DNA from: Christiangramia aestuarii
GTDB taxonomy: Bacteria; Bacteroidota; Bacteroidia; Flavobacteriales; Flavobacteriaceae
Assembly (NCBI RefSeq): GCF_009735585.1
Contig: NZ_VJVW01000004.1
Span: 186,001-250,000, forward strand
DNA: 64,000 nucleotides
Direction of reading: 5' to 3'
Shown: positions 1 to 8,241 of the stretch, piece by piece
How the letters are laid out: every line of letters starts with the position of its first letter
Numbering within the stretch: the first letter of the stretch is position 1
The notes under the pieces: model-generated
What the model was told of the DNA's origin: nothing
Databases searched by the model: none
Seen by the model: the letters and a program-made list of their open reading frames with translations, nothing else
Program-made: the position numbers and the translations under genes

Positions 1-1
1 C

Positions 2-712
2 AATAAAGAATTTAGCCTGGAAGAATTCAAAACAGGCCAGGTATTACTTTTTGACAAACCCCTTAACTGGACCTCTTTCCAGTTGGTTAATAAGGTTAGA
101 TGGCTCATTAAAAGAAGCTGTAATATCAAAAAGATTAAGGTTGGTCATGCTGGAACTTTAGATCCTCTCGCCACCGGACTTTTGATCATTTGTACAGGAA
201 AGTTCACTAAAACCATTCCTGAACTCCAGGGACAGGTTAAGGAGTATACCGGCACCATTAGCCTGGGAGCAACGACCCCATCTTTTGATCTGGAGACCGA
301 AATTGACGAAAAATTCCCTACAGACCATATTTCCGAAGAATTACTTCAGGAAACCAAGAAAAAATTTATCGGTGAAATTGAACAAACCCCGCCCGTATTC
401 TCTGCACTGAAGAAGGACGGAAAAAGACTTTACGAATATGCCCGCGAAGGCAAGGAAGTTGAGGTAAAGAAAAGGAAGATAGAAATTTCAGAATTCGAGA
501 TCGATACCAAAACCTTTCCGGAGGTTGACTTCAGGGTAGTATGCAGCAAAGGGACCTATATACGCAGCCTGGCACATGAATTCGGGCTGGCTTTGAACAG
601 CGGTGCCCATCTTTCAGCCTTACGCAGGACCGGTATCGGTGAATATTCTGTAGAAAACGCGATGGATTTAGAATCTTTCGAAAAATTGCTACCTTCACGA
701 GAGAATAATTAA
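2..712 (+). CDS. truB: tRNA pseudouridine(55) synthase TruB, 5'-truncated
   Basis: TruB makes pseudouridine 55 in the T-loop of tRNAs in the cytoplasm. The reading frame is open from base 2, so the true start lies left of the window. The N-terminal FDKPLNWTSF motif is encoded at about 47-76, upstream of the first in-frame alternative start codon at 83. The catalytic motif GHAGTLDPLATG, with the nucleophilic aspartate, follows, and the usual KGTYIRSLAHEFG segment lies near the C-terminus. The C-terminus looks complete and short, without a PUA extension. A TonB-like gene begins 22 bases downstream on the same strand, so they may be co-transcribed. The family call is secure; only the first residues are missing. 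Confidence 0.96.
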   Translation, partial: NKEFSLEEFKTGQVLLFDKPLNWTSFQLVNKVRWLIKRSCNIKKIKVGHAGTLDPLATGLLIICTGKFTKTIPELQGQVKEYTGTISLGATTPSFDLETEIDEKFPTDHISEELLQETKKKFIGEIEQTPPVFSALKKDGKRLYEYAREGKEVEVKKRKIEISEFEIDTKTFPEVDFRVVCSKGTYIRSLAHEFGLALNSGAHLSALRRTGIGEYSVENAMDLESFEKLLPSRENN

Positions 713-734
713 GTCGGCTGACTGTTAACTAGGT

Positions 735-1460
735 ATGGATTTTTTCGACAATTTTTTCGATAAGCATAAAGCGCTTATCCTAACCACGCTATCTTTTGCT
801 GTCCTGATGCTGGCATTATACAATTTTAAGCTTGCCAACGGAAATCAGGAAACGGCCGAGATGCTTGTGGACCTAGACCAGTTCAAGGTTACCGAGAAGG
901 AGAAGCTGGAACCTGAAGAGCAAAAGCCTCAGGAACAAAGCCGGAGAAATATCCAAACCCACCAGGCCTATAATCAGGACAAGGAAACCCGGGAAGCCGA
1001 TTTCAAAAATAAACTGGACGAGATTTTCCAGAAGAACAGCGCCGAACAGGAGCAGGCAGAAAATGATGAAACCGAAGGTTCTGAAGGTAATTATGCCATG
1101 AATCGAAAGAATTCTGAAGAAAAGAAGAAACGATCAGACGGAGACAATTCTTCCCAGGAAGCTTCGCAGAAATCGGCGATTTACGACTATAGTTCCATAT
1201 CATTTTCTTTGAAAGGCAGACGCGCGGTGAAAATCCCAAATCCTGTCTATACCTGTGACAGAGCCGGGAAGATCGTGATCAATATCACGGTAGATGCCAA
1301 TGGCTATGTGATCGATTCTTCGGTTAACAAGGCCAGTTCTTCTACCACCAATGAATGTCTTACAGATCGTGCCCTGAAATATTCGGCCGGTGCCAGGTTT
1401 AGTAAACTGGCGGGCAGGGATTCCCAGATCGGGACGATCACGTATCACTTTAGATCTTAA
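735..1460 (+). CDS. TonB-like energy transducer family protein
   Basis: A 241-residue inner-membrane protein with a TonB layout: a short cytoplasmic N-terminus, one membrane segment (about residues 13-31), a long Glu/Lys/Gln-rich hydrophilic stalk (about 40-150), and a globular C-terminal part. The C-terminal part contains the IPNP, GKIVINITVDANG and AL-Y-ARF pattern of TonB C-terminal domains in Bacteroidota. It is probably periplasmic and anchored at the inner membrane. No exbB or exbD is nearby, so whether it powers a receptor cannot be told. The stalk has few prolines compared with classical TonB. It sits between truB and tag on one strand, 4 bases before tag, suggesting an operon of unrelated functions. 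Confidence 0.75.
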   Translation: MDFFDNFFDKHKALILTTLSFAVLMLALYNFKLANGNQETAEMLVDLDQFKVTEKEKLEPEEQKPQEQSRRNIQTHQAYNQDKETREADFKNKLDEIFQKNSAEQEQAENDETEGSEGNYAMNRKNSEEKKKRSDGDNSSQEASQKSAIYDYSSISFSLKGRRAVKIPNPVYTCDRAGKIVINITVDANGYVIDSSVNKASSSTTNECLTDRALKYSAGARFSKLAGRDSQIGTITYHFRS

Positions 1461-1464
1461 AATT

Positions 1465-2061
1465 ATGGCTGAAATCAAACGTTGCGGATGGTGCGAGGGT
1501 GACCCACTTTATGAGGCCTACCACGATCACGAATGGGGTGTTCCCGTCCTTGACGACGACACACTTTTTGAATTCCTAACCCTGGAGACCTTCCAGGCTG
1601 GACTTAGCTGGATCACCGTCCTTAGAAAACGCAACAATTTCCGGGATGCTTTTGATAACTTTGACTACCGGAAAATTGCACAGTATAAGGATGCCAAGGT
1701 TACCGAACTCATGCAAAATGCTGGTATCATCAGGAACCAGATGAAAATAAGAGCGGCGGTCACCAACGCCAGGGAATTCATGAAGATCCAGGAGGAATTC
1801 GGCAGTTTTAGCAGGTACATCTGGAGTTTTGTTGAAGGAAGTCCTATTCAGAATGATATTGAAGATTACAAAACCGCACCGGCCACGACAGAGATCAGCG
1901 ACAGGCTTAGCAAGGACCTTAAGAAAAGAGGTTTCAAATTTGTTGGTTCCACGGTGATATATGCACACATGCAGGCTACCGGAATGGTGAACGATCACGA
2001 GGTAGATTGTTTCCGCCATAAGCCCGTAAAAAAATTAGGCCAAAAAGTGAAGCTCCTATGA
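1465..2061 (+). CDS. tag: DNA-3-methyladenine glycosylase I
   Basis: Tag excises 3-methyladenine from alkylated DNA, starting base excision repair. The ATG at 1465 gives the expected N-terminus with RCGWC followed by the AYHDHEWG block; an open frame extends further upstream but overlaps the previous gene. By comparison with E. coli Tag, the zinc ligands are Cys7, His20, His178 and Cys182, and all four are present with the correct spacing. The length of 198 residues is normal. The stop overlaps the start of the next gene as ATGA at 2058-2061, indicating translational coupling. Confidence 0.95.
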   Translation: MAEIKRCGWCEGDPLYEAYHDHEWGVPVLDDDTLFEFLTLETFQAGLSWITVLRKRNNFRDAFDNFDYRKIAQYKDAKVTELMQNAGIIRNQMKIRAAVTNAREFMKIQEEFGSFSRYIWSFVEGSPIQNDIEDYKTAPATTEISDRLSKDLKKRGFKFVGSTVIYAHMQATGMVNDHEVDCFRHKPVKKLGQKVKLL

Positions 2062-2639
2062 AACATTTGTTACTTATAATAATTCTAATGCTTCCGATAT
2101 TTGCCACATCTCAGGACAAAAAGATCGAAAAGGAAGAAGATATAGAGCGGGAAGAGATGCCAGAAAAGGCACAGCAATACCTTTTGAAAAATCTTCCTGA
2201 AGACATTAATAAGCTTAGACATTACCACGAAACCGATGGTGACAAGGAAAGCTATGAAGCCAAGTTCAAGTTTAACCGGCACAGGTTTAGCGTCGAGTTC
2301 AATGAAAAAGGGAAACTGGAAGACATCGAGGTGCAGGTAAAGAAAAAAGACCTGAAACCTGAAGTCCTGAAAAATATAGAGAATTACCTTGGGCAACAGC
2401 ATGACAGGTTTAAATTAGAAAAGATACAGACCCAATATCTCTCGAAGAAGGAGGATGCCGAAAAAACGATGAACCGTGCAAAAAAGTTCGAATCCAACTC
2501 CCCTGATCATTATGAACTCATCGTGGCGACCAAGAACAAAGGAAAATTGAAGAAATATGAAATGCTTTTTGATGCCGATGGAAATTTTGAAAGTGAAAGA
2601 GAAATAATCAGAAATTCATATGACTACCTCATCTTCTAG
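2058..2639 (+). CDS. secreted PepSY-like protein of unknown function
   Basis: A 193-residue protein with a clear signal peptide (hydrophobic LLLIIILMLPIFATS, then a cut near residue 18) and a highly charged mature part. Two units of similar pattern, each ending in a strand with GKL plus acidic residues, resemble PepSY-like repeats common in flavobacterial periplasmic proteins. No catalytic motif is visible. It overlaps tag by 4 bases and the following DUF2490 gene by 20 bases, so it is within one operon. The PepSY assignment rests on pattern only and the function is unknown. Confidence 0.7.
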   Translation: MKHLLLIIILMLPIFATSQDKKIEKEEDIEREEMPEKAQQYLLKNLPEDINKLRHYHETDGDKESYEAKFKFNRHRFSVEFNEKGKLEDIEVQVKKKDLKPEVLKNIENYLGQQHDRFKLEKIQTQYLSKKEDAEKTMNRAKKFESNSPDHYELIVATKNKGKLKKYEMLFDADGNFESEREIIRNSYDYLIF

Positions 2640-3303
2640 ATTCTTTCTACTTGTAATTTTCCTGCTAGTGGGCTTCACCTCCCAGGCTCAAAATTTCGCC
2701 ATTCAGGCCGAACCCGATATCGCCATTAATATTGACCGTCCAAACCGATGGTCCTTCAACTTCGGGATCACCAATCGAGATCTTTTATATTTTAATGAGA
2801 CCAGTCAATTCAAGGTGAATTTCATCGAATTGAGCCATTTCACCAGTTATGAGGTTGGTTTTTATGGGAAATTGAGCCTGGGGCTTCGATACCGGTTCAA
2901 CGAGCTTTTTGAAGATACTGTGGAAGATGAGATCAGGATCACCCAGCAATACAGCCGGTCAAGAAAGTATAACGCCATTAAAGTAGCTCACAGGTTCAGG
3001 TTTGAACAAAGGTTCAGGGAACTAACGGTTTATCGGGGCAGATACCAGTTCTCGGTAGAATTACCGCTGGATGGTGAAAGGATAGATCAAAATGAATATT
3101 TCTTGGTTATGAGCACCGAAGCCTTATTGAGCCTGGCCAAAGAAGAAAAACCAGAACTGGGACAAAGGTTCGATATTTCGCTGGGTAAGGATATTGGTAA
3201 CGGGAACAAGGCAGATATAGGCCTGCAGTACAGACTGGAAGATTACAATCTTAACTCTTTCCACGGCCTGTTCCTTATTGGAGGGCTTACGATCTCTATT
3301 TAA
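2620..3303 (+). CDS. DUF2490 family outer-membrane protein
   Basis: A 227-residue exported protein with a signal peptide ending near TSQAQ (about residue 24). It then has alternating amphipathic strands with many aromatic residues (SFNFGITNRDLLYF, LSLGLRYRF, RFEQRF) and finishes with a strand GLFLIGGLTISI. This is the pattern of the DUF2490 beta-barrel-like family in Bacteroidota, whose substrate is unknown. The start overlaps the preceding gene by 20 bases. Its last 8 bases overlap the convergent aat gene, leaving no room for a terminator between them. Confidence 0.8.
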   Translation: MTTSSSRFFLLVIFLLVGFTSQAQNFAIQAEPDIAINIDRPNRWSFNFGITNRDLLYFNETSQFKVNFIELSHFTSYEVGFYGKLSLGLRYRFNELFEDTVEDEIRITQQYSRSRKYNAIKVAHRFRFEQRFRELTVYRGRYQFSVELPLDGERIDQNEYFLVMSTEALLSLAKEEKPELGQRFDISLGKDIGNGNKADIGLQYRLEDYNLNSFHGLFLIGGLTISI

Positions 3304-3934
3304 GGTATTCCAGGAAGTCCTTTCTCGGGATCTCTTCTCCCCCCAGGCTTTCCAGGTGACTGGTATAGATCTGGCAATCTATGAGTTTCACCCCTTCTTC
3401 CTTTAGTTTCTGAACCAGCCTGATAAATCCGAATTTTGAAGCATTACTGGCTTTCGCGAACATACTTTCGCCGCAAAAGACCTTATTTTCCCGAAGATAA
3501 ATTCCATAAAGTCCGCCAACCAGTTTTTCATCATCCCAGACTTCAGTGGAAACAGCGATACCTTCGTGGTGTAACTTGAGATAATTCTCCTTTATCTCCG
3601 GGGTGATCCAGGTCCCGTCCTGACCCTTCCGGTCTATGGCACCACAATTCTCTATCACCTTCTCGAATTCCTGGTTAAAGGTCACCCTGAATCTATCCTG
3701 GTTCAGCAAGGGTCGCATACTCCTGGCAATCTTCAGTTTTTCCGGAAAAAGAACCATACGGGGATCTGGGGACCACCATAAAACCGGCTGCCCCTCATTA
3801 TACCAGGGATAAATGCCCAAACTGTATGCTTCCTTGAGCCTTTCAGGACTTAGTTCCCGGCTAACTGCAAGTAAACCATCTTCATCGGCAAAGCTAACGG
3901 GAGGAAATTTTTCTTTTGGACCTATGAAATACAC
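3296..3934 (-). CDS. aat: leucyl/phenylalanyl-tRNA--protein transferase
   Basis: Aat adds Leu or Phe from charged tRNA to proteins with N-terminal Arg or Lys, marking them for ClpAP through the N-end rule. Family signatures are YPWYNEGQPVLWWSPDPRM near residue 42, WDDEKLVGGLYGI, and the GESMF-x-SNASK-GF segment. The length of 212 residues is normal. It is encoded alone on the minus strand, convergent with the DUF2490 gene (8-base overlap), and separated upstream from the DUF3127 gene by a hairpin terminator and a repeat. Confidence 0.95.
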   Translation of the reverse strand: MYFIGPKEKFPPVSFADEDGLLAVSRELSPERLKEAYSLGIYPWYNEGQPVLWWSPDPRMVLFPEKLKIARSMRPLLNQDRFRVTFNQEFEKVIENCGAIDRKGQDGTWITPEIKENYLKLHHEGIAVSTEVWDDEKLVGGLYGIYLRENKVFCGESMFAKASNASKFGFIRLVQKLKEEGVKLIDCQIYTSHLESLGGEEIPRKDFLEYLK

Positions 3935-3961
3935 TTCTCTGGATTTAGCTTCTGAAAATAA

Positions 3962-3993
3962 AAAAGTCCGGTGAGAATTCTAACCGGACTTTT
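3962..3993. terminator. bidirectional intrinsic terminator
   Basis: A perfect 11-base inverted repeat (AAAAGTCCGGT at 3962-3972 and its complement at 3983-3993) has T-rich sequence on both sides. It lies downstream of the minus-strand DUF3127 gene and upstream of aat, so it most likely ends the DUF3127 transcript. Confidence 0.75.
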
Positions 3994-4023
3994 ATTTTTT
4001 ATAAGAATATTCGTAACCTGATT

Positions 4024-4090
4024 TACGTCACCCTGAACTTGATTCAGGGTCTCGAAAGATGTTGAACTCCCGAAGCTTCGGGACAACATA
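4024..4090. repeat. dispersed palindromic repeat, single composite copy
   Basis: Two adjoining hairpin modules: one built on CCTGAACTTGATTCAGG (about 4032-4048) and one on the perfect palindrome CCCGAAGCTTCGGG (4069-4082). The same pair, in inverted orientation, occurs near 19904-19976 and 20741-20813. It lies in the 3' region of the DUF3127 gene. No open reading frame is present. Confidence 0.8.
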
Positions 4091-4097
4091 ACATTAT

Positions 4098-4472
4098 CTA
4101 GAACGGAAGATCGTCGTAATCTTCTTCGTTAAGATCACTTGCTGGTTCGAACTGGTCTGGTGGCGGTACATTAGAGCCTCCGGTTGGTTGCTGAGCAGCA
4201 AGATTCTCTATTCTCCATCCCTGGATAGAGTTGAAGTATTTGGTTTCTCCCTGTGGGCTTACCCACTCACGTCCTCTTAAGTTCACTCCTACCTTTACCG
4301 GCTGCCCTACCTGGTAAGCATCCAGAAGGCTGCATTTATCCTGAACGAATTCTATCAATAAATGCTGCGGATACTGCTCCTCGGTAGTCACTACCATCTC
4401 CCTCTTCTGAAATCCGTTGCTTCCGAATGTCTTGGTATCGCCAATAAGTTTAATTTTTCCCTGTACTTCCAT
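4098..4472 (-). CDS. DUF3127 family protein with an SSB-like acidic tail
   Basis: A 124-residue cytoplasmic protein of the Bacteroidota-specific DUF3127 family, thought to adopt an OB-like fold. The body (1-95) has strand patterns such as MEVQGKIKLIGDTKTFGS, KREMVVTTEEQYPQHLLIEFVQDK and VKVGVNLRGREW. A flexible Gln/Pro/Gly linker follows, then an acidic end DLNEEDYDDLPF that closely resembles the DDDIPF protein-interaction tail of single-stranded DNA-binding proteins. Known members have no firmly assigned role, and a DNA-metabolism role is inferred here from fold and tail. The flavin-reductase-like gene ends 8 bases upstream on the same strand, suggesting co-transcription. Confidence 0.85.
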   Translation of the reverse strand: MEVQGKIKLIGDTKTFGSNGFQKREMVVTTEEQYPQHLLIEFVQDKCSLLDAYQVGQPVKVGVNLRGREWVSPQGETKYFNSIQGWRIENLAAQQPTGGSNVPPPDQFEPASDLNEEDYDDLPF

Positions 4473-4480
4473 TGTCTCTG

Positions 4481-5353
4481 TTATTTTGCTAATAGTATTT
4501 TCCAGGCATCCTGTGGCTCACCTTTTTCAAGGTAGACCTGCGCCTGTTTATGAATTTTTATTTTATCGCCGGTTTTTACAAGTTCGGCTTCTTGCGGATT
4601 CGCCTTCAGAAATTCCTCGATTTCTCCGTTTTCTGGCAAGGCTTCTACATTCCCTAGTTTACCCAGGTCATTTCCGGTTAGCACCTCACTGGTCCTTACT
4701 CCTTCAGGCATGGCGTCTACCCCGATCCCTAAAGTTGAAAGTGGTTTAGGAACCTCGAACATGCCCTCTTTGGCACGTGTATACCAGTTTCCCCCCATCC
4801 GGGCCACCTGGTCTATCTTATGCTGGTCTATATAACCATCTTCATCAAGAATTTCTTCTTTGATATGCATTTTAACCACGTGGCAGATCACCAGGTTGCC
4901 GGCACCTCCTTCAGTCCCGGTTTCGATGATCTCCTTCACTTTACATTCAAACTGAACCGGAGATTCTGCAACCCTGAATGGCTTAACGAGATCAGATTTA
5001 AGCATGGTAAGCCCTGCTTTCTCAAATTCGTTCACCCCTTCAGCATATTCGGTACTGGAAAGTGACATTTGCTGAACTATATCGTAATTCACGATATTGA
5101 TCACCACCTCATCTATCTTTTTAGCGTTCTCAAAAGTATGTTTGGTGGTGTTATCCCTTCCTCTTCTTGCCGGAGAAAAGATCATTACTGGCGGGTTAGC
5201 GCCAAAAACATTGAAAAAACTAAAAGGTGAAAGATTAGGATTTCCGTCTTCATCAATCGTACTTGCAAAGGCAATAGGCCTTGGACCTACGGCACCCAGA
5301 AGGTATTGATGTAATTTCCCGACACTTACGTCCTTGGGTTCTATACTGAACAT
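4481..5353 (-). CDS. flavin reductase-like (FMN-binding split barrel) protein
   Basis: A 290-residue cytoplasmic protein with the flavoprotein oxygenase/reductase split-barrel fold. The N-terminal half carries GAVGPRPIAFASTIDEDG, NLSPFSFFNVFGANPP and the RDNTKHT-type segment that contact FMN in this family. The C-terminal about 100 residues form a separate domain of unknown role. The ATG at 5353 is preferred because the open frame upstream has no conserved pattern. Such proteins reduce flavin or use it on small substrates; the substrate is not evident. It probably forms an operon with the DUF3127 gene 8 bases downstream. Confidence 0.85.
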   Translation of the reverse strand: MFSIEPKDVSVGKLHQYLLGAVGPRPIAFASTIDEDGNPNLSPFSFFNVFGANPPVMIFSPARRGRDNTTKHTFENAKKIDEVVINIVNYDIVQQMSLSSTEYAEGVNEFEKAGLTMLKSDLVKPFRVAESPVQFECKVKEIIETGTEGGAGNLVICHVVKMHIKEEILDEDGYIDQHKIDQVARMGGNWYTRAKEGMFEVPKPLSTLGIGVDAMPEGVRTSEVLTGNDLGKLGNVEALPENGEIEEFLKANPQEAELVKTGDKIKIHKQAQVYLEKGEPQDAWKILLAK

Positions 5354-5467
5354 AGAATTAATTTTTGCCAAAGATAAAGAATCGGGCAGGGAATGAAAAG
5401 CGAAGCATAACAATAAAAATAGTTTTAAAACGCTTATATTTATTTTTGTAAAAAGCCGGAAAAATAC

Positions 5468-6616
5468 ATGAATCTACCCGACGAACGCAGCTTTAATCGC
5501 TGGTTTATCATTATTTCCTGCCTTGTGGTCATCGTCCTGGTGCTCTGGAATACAAGTATATTTTTTCAGCGACTAAAAGAAGATGAACGGGCCAAGATGA
5601 ATATTTGGGCTCAGGCACAGGAGGAACTTAGCAATGCCCCTGAAGATGCCGACCTAAGCCTTATTCTGGAGATCCTGAACAACAACACTACCATCCCCAT
5701 TATCCATACCGATGAAAATGGCGAAATTGCCTATACCACCAATATTGACCCTACCATCCTGGAAGACCCGGAACGGCTGAAAGAATATCTCGAGGACCTC
5801 AAAGACGAAAATGAGCCTATAGCTGTAGACCTTGGCGACAACCAGATCCAGTACCTGTATTACGGCAATTCACCGGCCCTGAACAAACTCAAATATTACC
5901 CCATTGGCCTTACCCTGATAGGCTTCCTATTTATCGGGGTGGTCTATTTCTTTTATACCACCACCAAAAACAGCGAACAAAACAAGCTCTGGGCCGGAAT
6001 GGCCAAGGAAACTGCACACCAGATTGGAACACCCTTAAGCTCTTTAATCGGCTGGGCTGAGATATTGAAAACCGAGGACGTGAACCCCTCTTATGTGGAG
6101 GAAATAGAAAAGGATATTGACCGATTAAAGACAATCACCGAAAGATTTTCCAAGATAGGTTCCTCGCCAAATTTACAGCAGACCGATATAGTCGCCGCGA
6201 CCAAGGACAGTTTTAATTATTTAAAGACCCGGAGCTCAGATCTTATCGATTTCAGCCTGAGGGCGCCGAGGCAACCCATCAATGTCATGCTGAATGAACA
6301 GCTATACAGCTGGACCATAGAGAACCTGGTGAAGAACGCAATAGATGCCATGCGTGGGAAAGGGGAACTCATGATCGAGATCAAGCAGGATATGAAACAG
6401 GCACATATCTATATCACCGATACGGGTAAGGGAATAGACAAGAATAAGTTCAGGCTGATCTTCGAGCCCGGGCAAACCACTAAAAAACGAGGTTGGGGAC
6501 TGGGATTATCCCTGGCTAAAAGGATCATCGAAGAATATCACCGCGGCAAGATAAAGGTCGCCCGCAGTGAGATAAATAAAGGAACTACCTTCCAGATAAG
6601 CCTTAGAAAAGTTTAA
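5468..6616 (+). CDS. membrane sensor histidine kinase (orphan)
   Basis: A 382-residue sensor kinase. Two membrane segments (about 12-32 and 144-163) enclose a periplasmic domain of about 110 acidic residues. The H-box ETAHQIGTPLSSLIGW gives the phospho-accepting His184. The catalytic domain shows the N-box ENLVKNAIDAM, the G1 box DTGKGID and the G2 region GWGLGLSLAKRI. No response regulator lies next to it. The -10-like TATTTTTG at 5441-5448 may serve as its promoter element. Its last 4 bases overlap the convergent thioesterase gene. The HQIGTP form of the H-box is typical of a bacteroidetal kinase subfamily; the signal is unknown. Confidence 0.93.
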   Translation: MNLPDERSFNRWFIIISCLVVIVLVLWNTSIFFQRLKEDERAKMNIWAQAQEELSNAPEDADLSLILEILNNNTTIPIIHTDENGEIAYTTNIDPTILEDPERLKEYLEDLKDENEPIAVDLGDNQIQYLYYGNSPALNKLKYYPIGLTLIGFLFIGVVYFFYTTTKNSEQNKLWAGMAKETAHQIGTPLSSLIGWAEILKTEDVNPSYVEEIEKDIDRLKTITERFSKIGSSPNLQQTDIVAATKDSFNYLKTRSSDLIDFSLRAPRQPINVMLNEQLYSWTIENLVKNAIDAMRGKGELMIEIKQDMKQAHIYITDTGKGIDKNKFRLIFEPGQTTKKRGWGLGLSLAKRIIEEYHRGKIKVARSEINKGTTFQISLRKV

Positions 6617-7026
6617 AATTCAGAGATCTTTTCTCTCATCCAGTCGGGCACGGGAAAGGTTTTATTTTCTTTGAAATCGAAACAAACTACCACATCCTTT
6701 CCTTCAGCACAGATCTCCCCCTTCTCATTTAAAATAATATGCTTTAGGCCGAAGCTTTTATTGCCAATAAAATCCAGTCCGGTCTTAATAACAGCCTTTC
6801 CCGGATAGTGCAGGGATTTCCTGAAGTCGCATTTGGTGGACACCAGCATGGTGCCCTGGCTGGAATTGCGGTAGAACTCATGAATGCCACTGGCCTCCCA
6901 GAAATTTACCCTTCCGCTTTGAAGGTATTGCATGTAGGAAACATTGTTAACATGTTCGTACATATCCAGGTCACCCCAGTCTATTCTTAGCTCCAGGCTC
7001 AATTTATAATCTGAATTCCCGGTCAC
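6613..7026 (-). CDS. acyl-CoA thioesterase, hotdog fold (4HBT)
   Basis: A 137-residue protein of the YbgC/FadM-like 4-hydroxybenzoyl-CoA thioesterase group. It begins LELRIDWGDLDMYEHVNNVSYMQYL, with the Asp and His of the family active site (W-D-D-H-VNN pattern). It probably hydrolyses short or medium acyl-CoA in the cytoplasm; the exact substrate is unknown. Its start overlaps the stop of the upstream HIT gene as ATGA (7023-7026), indicating translational coupling. Confidence 0.9.
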   Translation of the reverse strand: MTGNSDYKLSLELRIDWGDLDMYEHVNNVSYMQYLQSGRVNFWEASGIHEFYRNSSQGTMLVSTKCDFRKSLHYPGKAVIKTGLDFIGNKSFGLKHIILNEKGEICAEGKDVVVCFDFKENKTFPVPDWMREKISEF

Positions 7027-7418
7027 AGCTCTACATTTGCGCTAATAGCAGCTGCCAGTTCCTTGAACTCCTCGTCGCTCATTTCCACATGGTTGGAAAA
7101 ATCCATATTCTTCATGCTGTTTAGCGGGATAAGGTGTACATGGGTATGAGGAACTTCCAGTCCTACAACGGCCATCCCCACTCTTTTACAGCTTACGGTT
7201 TGAGAAAGTGCCAGCGATACCCTTCGGGTAAATCGCATCAATTCCTGGTACATTTCTTCTTCAAGATCCCAGATCTTATCGACTTCCTTTTTCGGGATAC
7301 ACAGTACGTGTCCTTTTGCATTGGGCCTGATATCAAGAAAAGCCAAGAACTTACTGTTCTCGGCTACTTTATAGGCAGGCACTTCTCCTTTTACAATCTT
7401 GGTGAATAGTGTAGACAT
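7023..7418 (-). CDS. HIT family nucleotide hydrolase/transferase
   Basis: A 131-residue histidine-triad protein. The signature PHTHVHLIP holds the H-x-H-x-H motif whose central histidine forms the nucleotidyl intermediate. FTKIVKGEVPAYKVAEN and FLDIRPNAKGHVLCIPKKE are the usual N-terminal and nucleotide-binding segments. Family members hydrolyse dinucleoside polyphosphates or AMP-lysine type phosphoramidates; which applies here is not visible. The canonical zinc cysteines of some HIT proteins are absent. It lies between greA and the thioesterase, after the greA terminator. Confidence 0.93.
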   Translation of the reverse strand: MSTLFTKIVKGEVPAYKVAENSKFLAFLDIRPNAKGHVLCIPKKEVDKIWDLEEEMYQELMRFTRRVSLALSQTVSCKRVGMAVVGLEVPHTHVHLIPLNSMKNMDFSNHVEMSDEEFKELAAAISANVEL

Positions 7419-7448
7419 GATTAGGTTGGTTTTTAATAAAAATAAAAA

Positions 7449-7490
7449 ATCCTTTTCTCAAATCGTAAATTACAGATGAAAGAAAAGGAT
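7449..7490 (-). terminator. intrinsic terminator of greA
   Basis: The 10-base arms ATCCTTTTCT (7449-7458) and AGAAAAGGAT (7481-7490) form a hairpin, followed on the minus strand by a T-rich run (7440-7448). It sits 26 bases after the greA stop codon and before the HIT gene. Confidence 0.65.
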
Positions 7491-7515
7491 AGATTTTTAA
7501 CTTATATGGCCCGGC

Positions 7516-7992
7516 TTATTCCCTCCAGATCTCGATAACCTCGAATTTAACGGTTCCGTTTGGCACTTCAATCTCGGCGGTGTCACCCACCTCTTTTCCC
7601 AGAAGCCCTTTACCTATTGGTGAATCTACAGAAATCTTTCCTGATTTCAGGTCGGCTTCGCTCTGGGCTACCAGCTTATATTGCATTTCGGCACCATTGG
7701 TCTTATTCTTTATCTTCACATGGGAGTGCACCAATACCTTAGAAGTATCCAGTTGGGATTCGTCTATCACCCGTGCATTGGCCACTACTTCTTCCAGTTT
7801 GGAAATCTTCATTTCTAAAAGACCCTGTGCTTCCTTGGCAGCGTCGTATTCTGCATTTTCACTAAGATCTCCTTTATCGCGTGCTTCGGCTATGGCCTGA
7901 GAAGCTTTTGGTCTCTCAACATCTTTGAGATGATTAAGCTCATCCCGAAGCTTTTTTAACCCTTCAGGGGTATAATAAGATACTTTGCTCAT
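7516..7992 (-). CDS. greA: transcription elongation factor GreA
   Basis: GreA rescues backtracked RNA polymerase by stimulating cleavage of the 3' end of the transcript. The 158-residue protein has the expected antiparallel coiled coil (about 1-75), including the acidic tip DLSENAEYDAAKEAQ that enters the polymerase channel. A C-terminal FKBP-like domain ends PNGTVKFEVIEIWRE. The length and both domains are normal. It is transcribed away from the lipoprotein gene at 8242 and is followed by its own hairpin terminator. Confidence 0.97.
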   Translation of the reverse strand: MSKVSYYTPEGLKKLRDELNHLKDVERPKASQAIAEARDKGDLSENAEYDAAKEAQGLLEMKISKLEEVVANARVIDESQLDTSKVLVHSHVKIKNKTNGAEMQYKLVAQSEADLKSGKISVDSPIGKGLLGKEVGDTAEIEVPNGTVKFEVIEIWRE

Positions 7993-8241
7993 AACTTTAT
8001 CGTTTTAATAATTCACGGTCAGGGCTATGCCCGTTACCGGAAAATACCTTATAATGACTTTAGTAATAAACTGAACCCCCAGATAAGGGATTGCCCGGAA
8101 CTTAAAAGTTTTAGCTCTCCGGGGTTAAACTATTGTATCATTAACAGAAAAAATCCCATTTTTAGCGGGATTTCTTTAACAAATGTATGAAATTTAATCA
8201 TTAAGAACAATTATATTATTTTCGCCATAACGCATTTTTTC

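Noticed and set aside
8151-8173. Terminator between greA and the 8242 lipoprotein gene
   Set aside because: A short AAATCCC/GGGATTT hairpin exists, but it lies between divergent genes with no transcript evident to be ended there.
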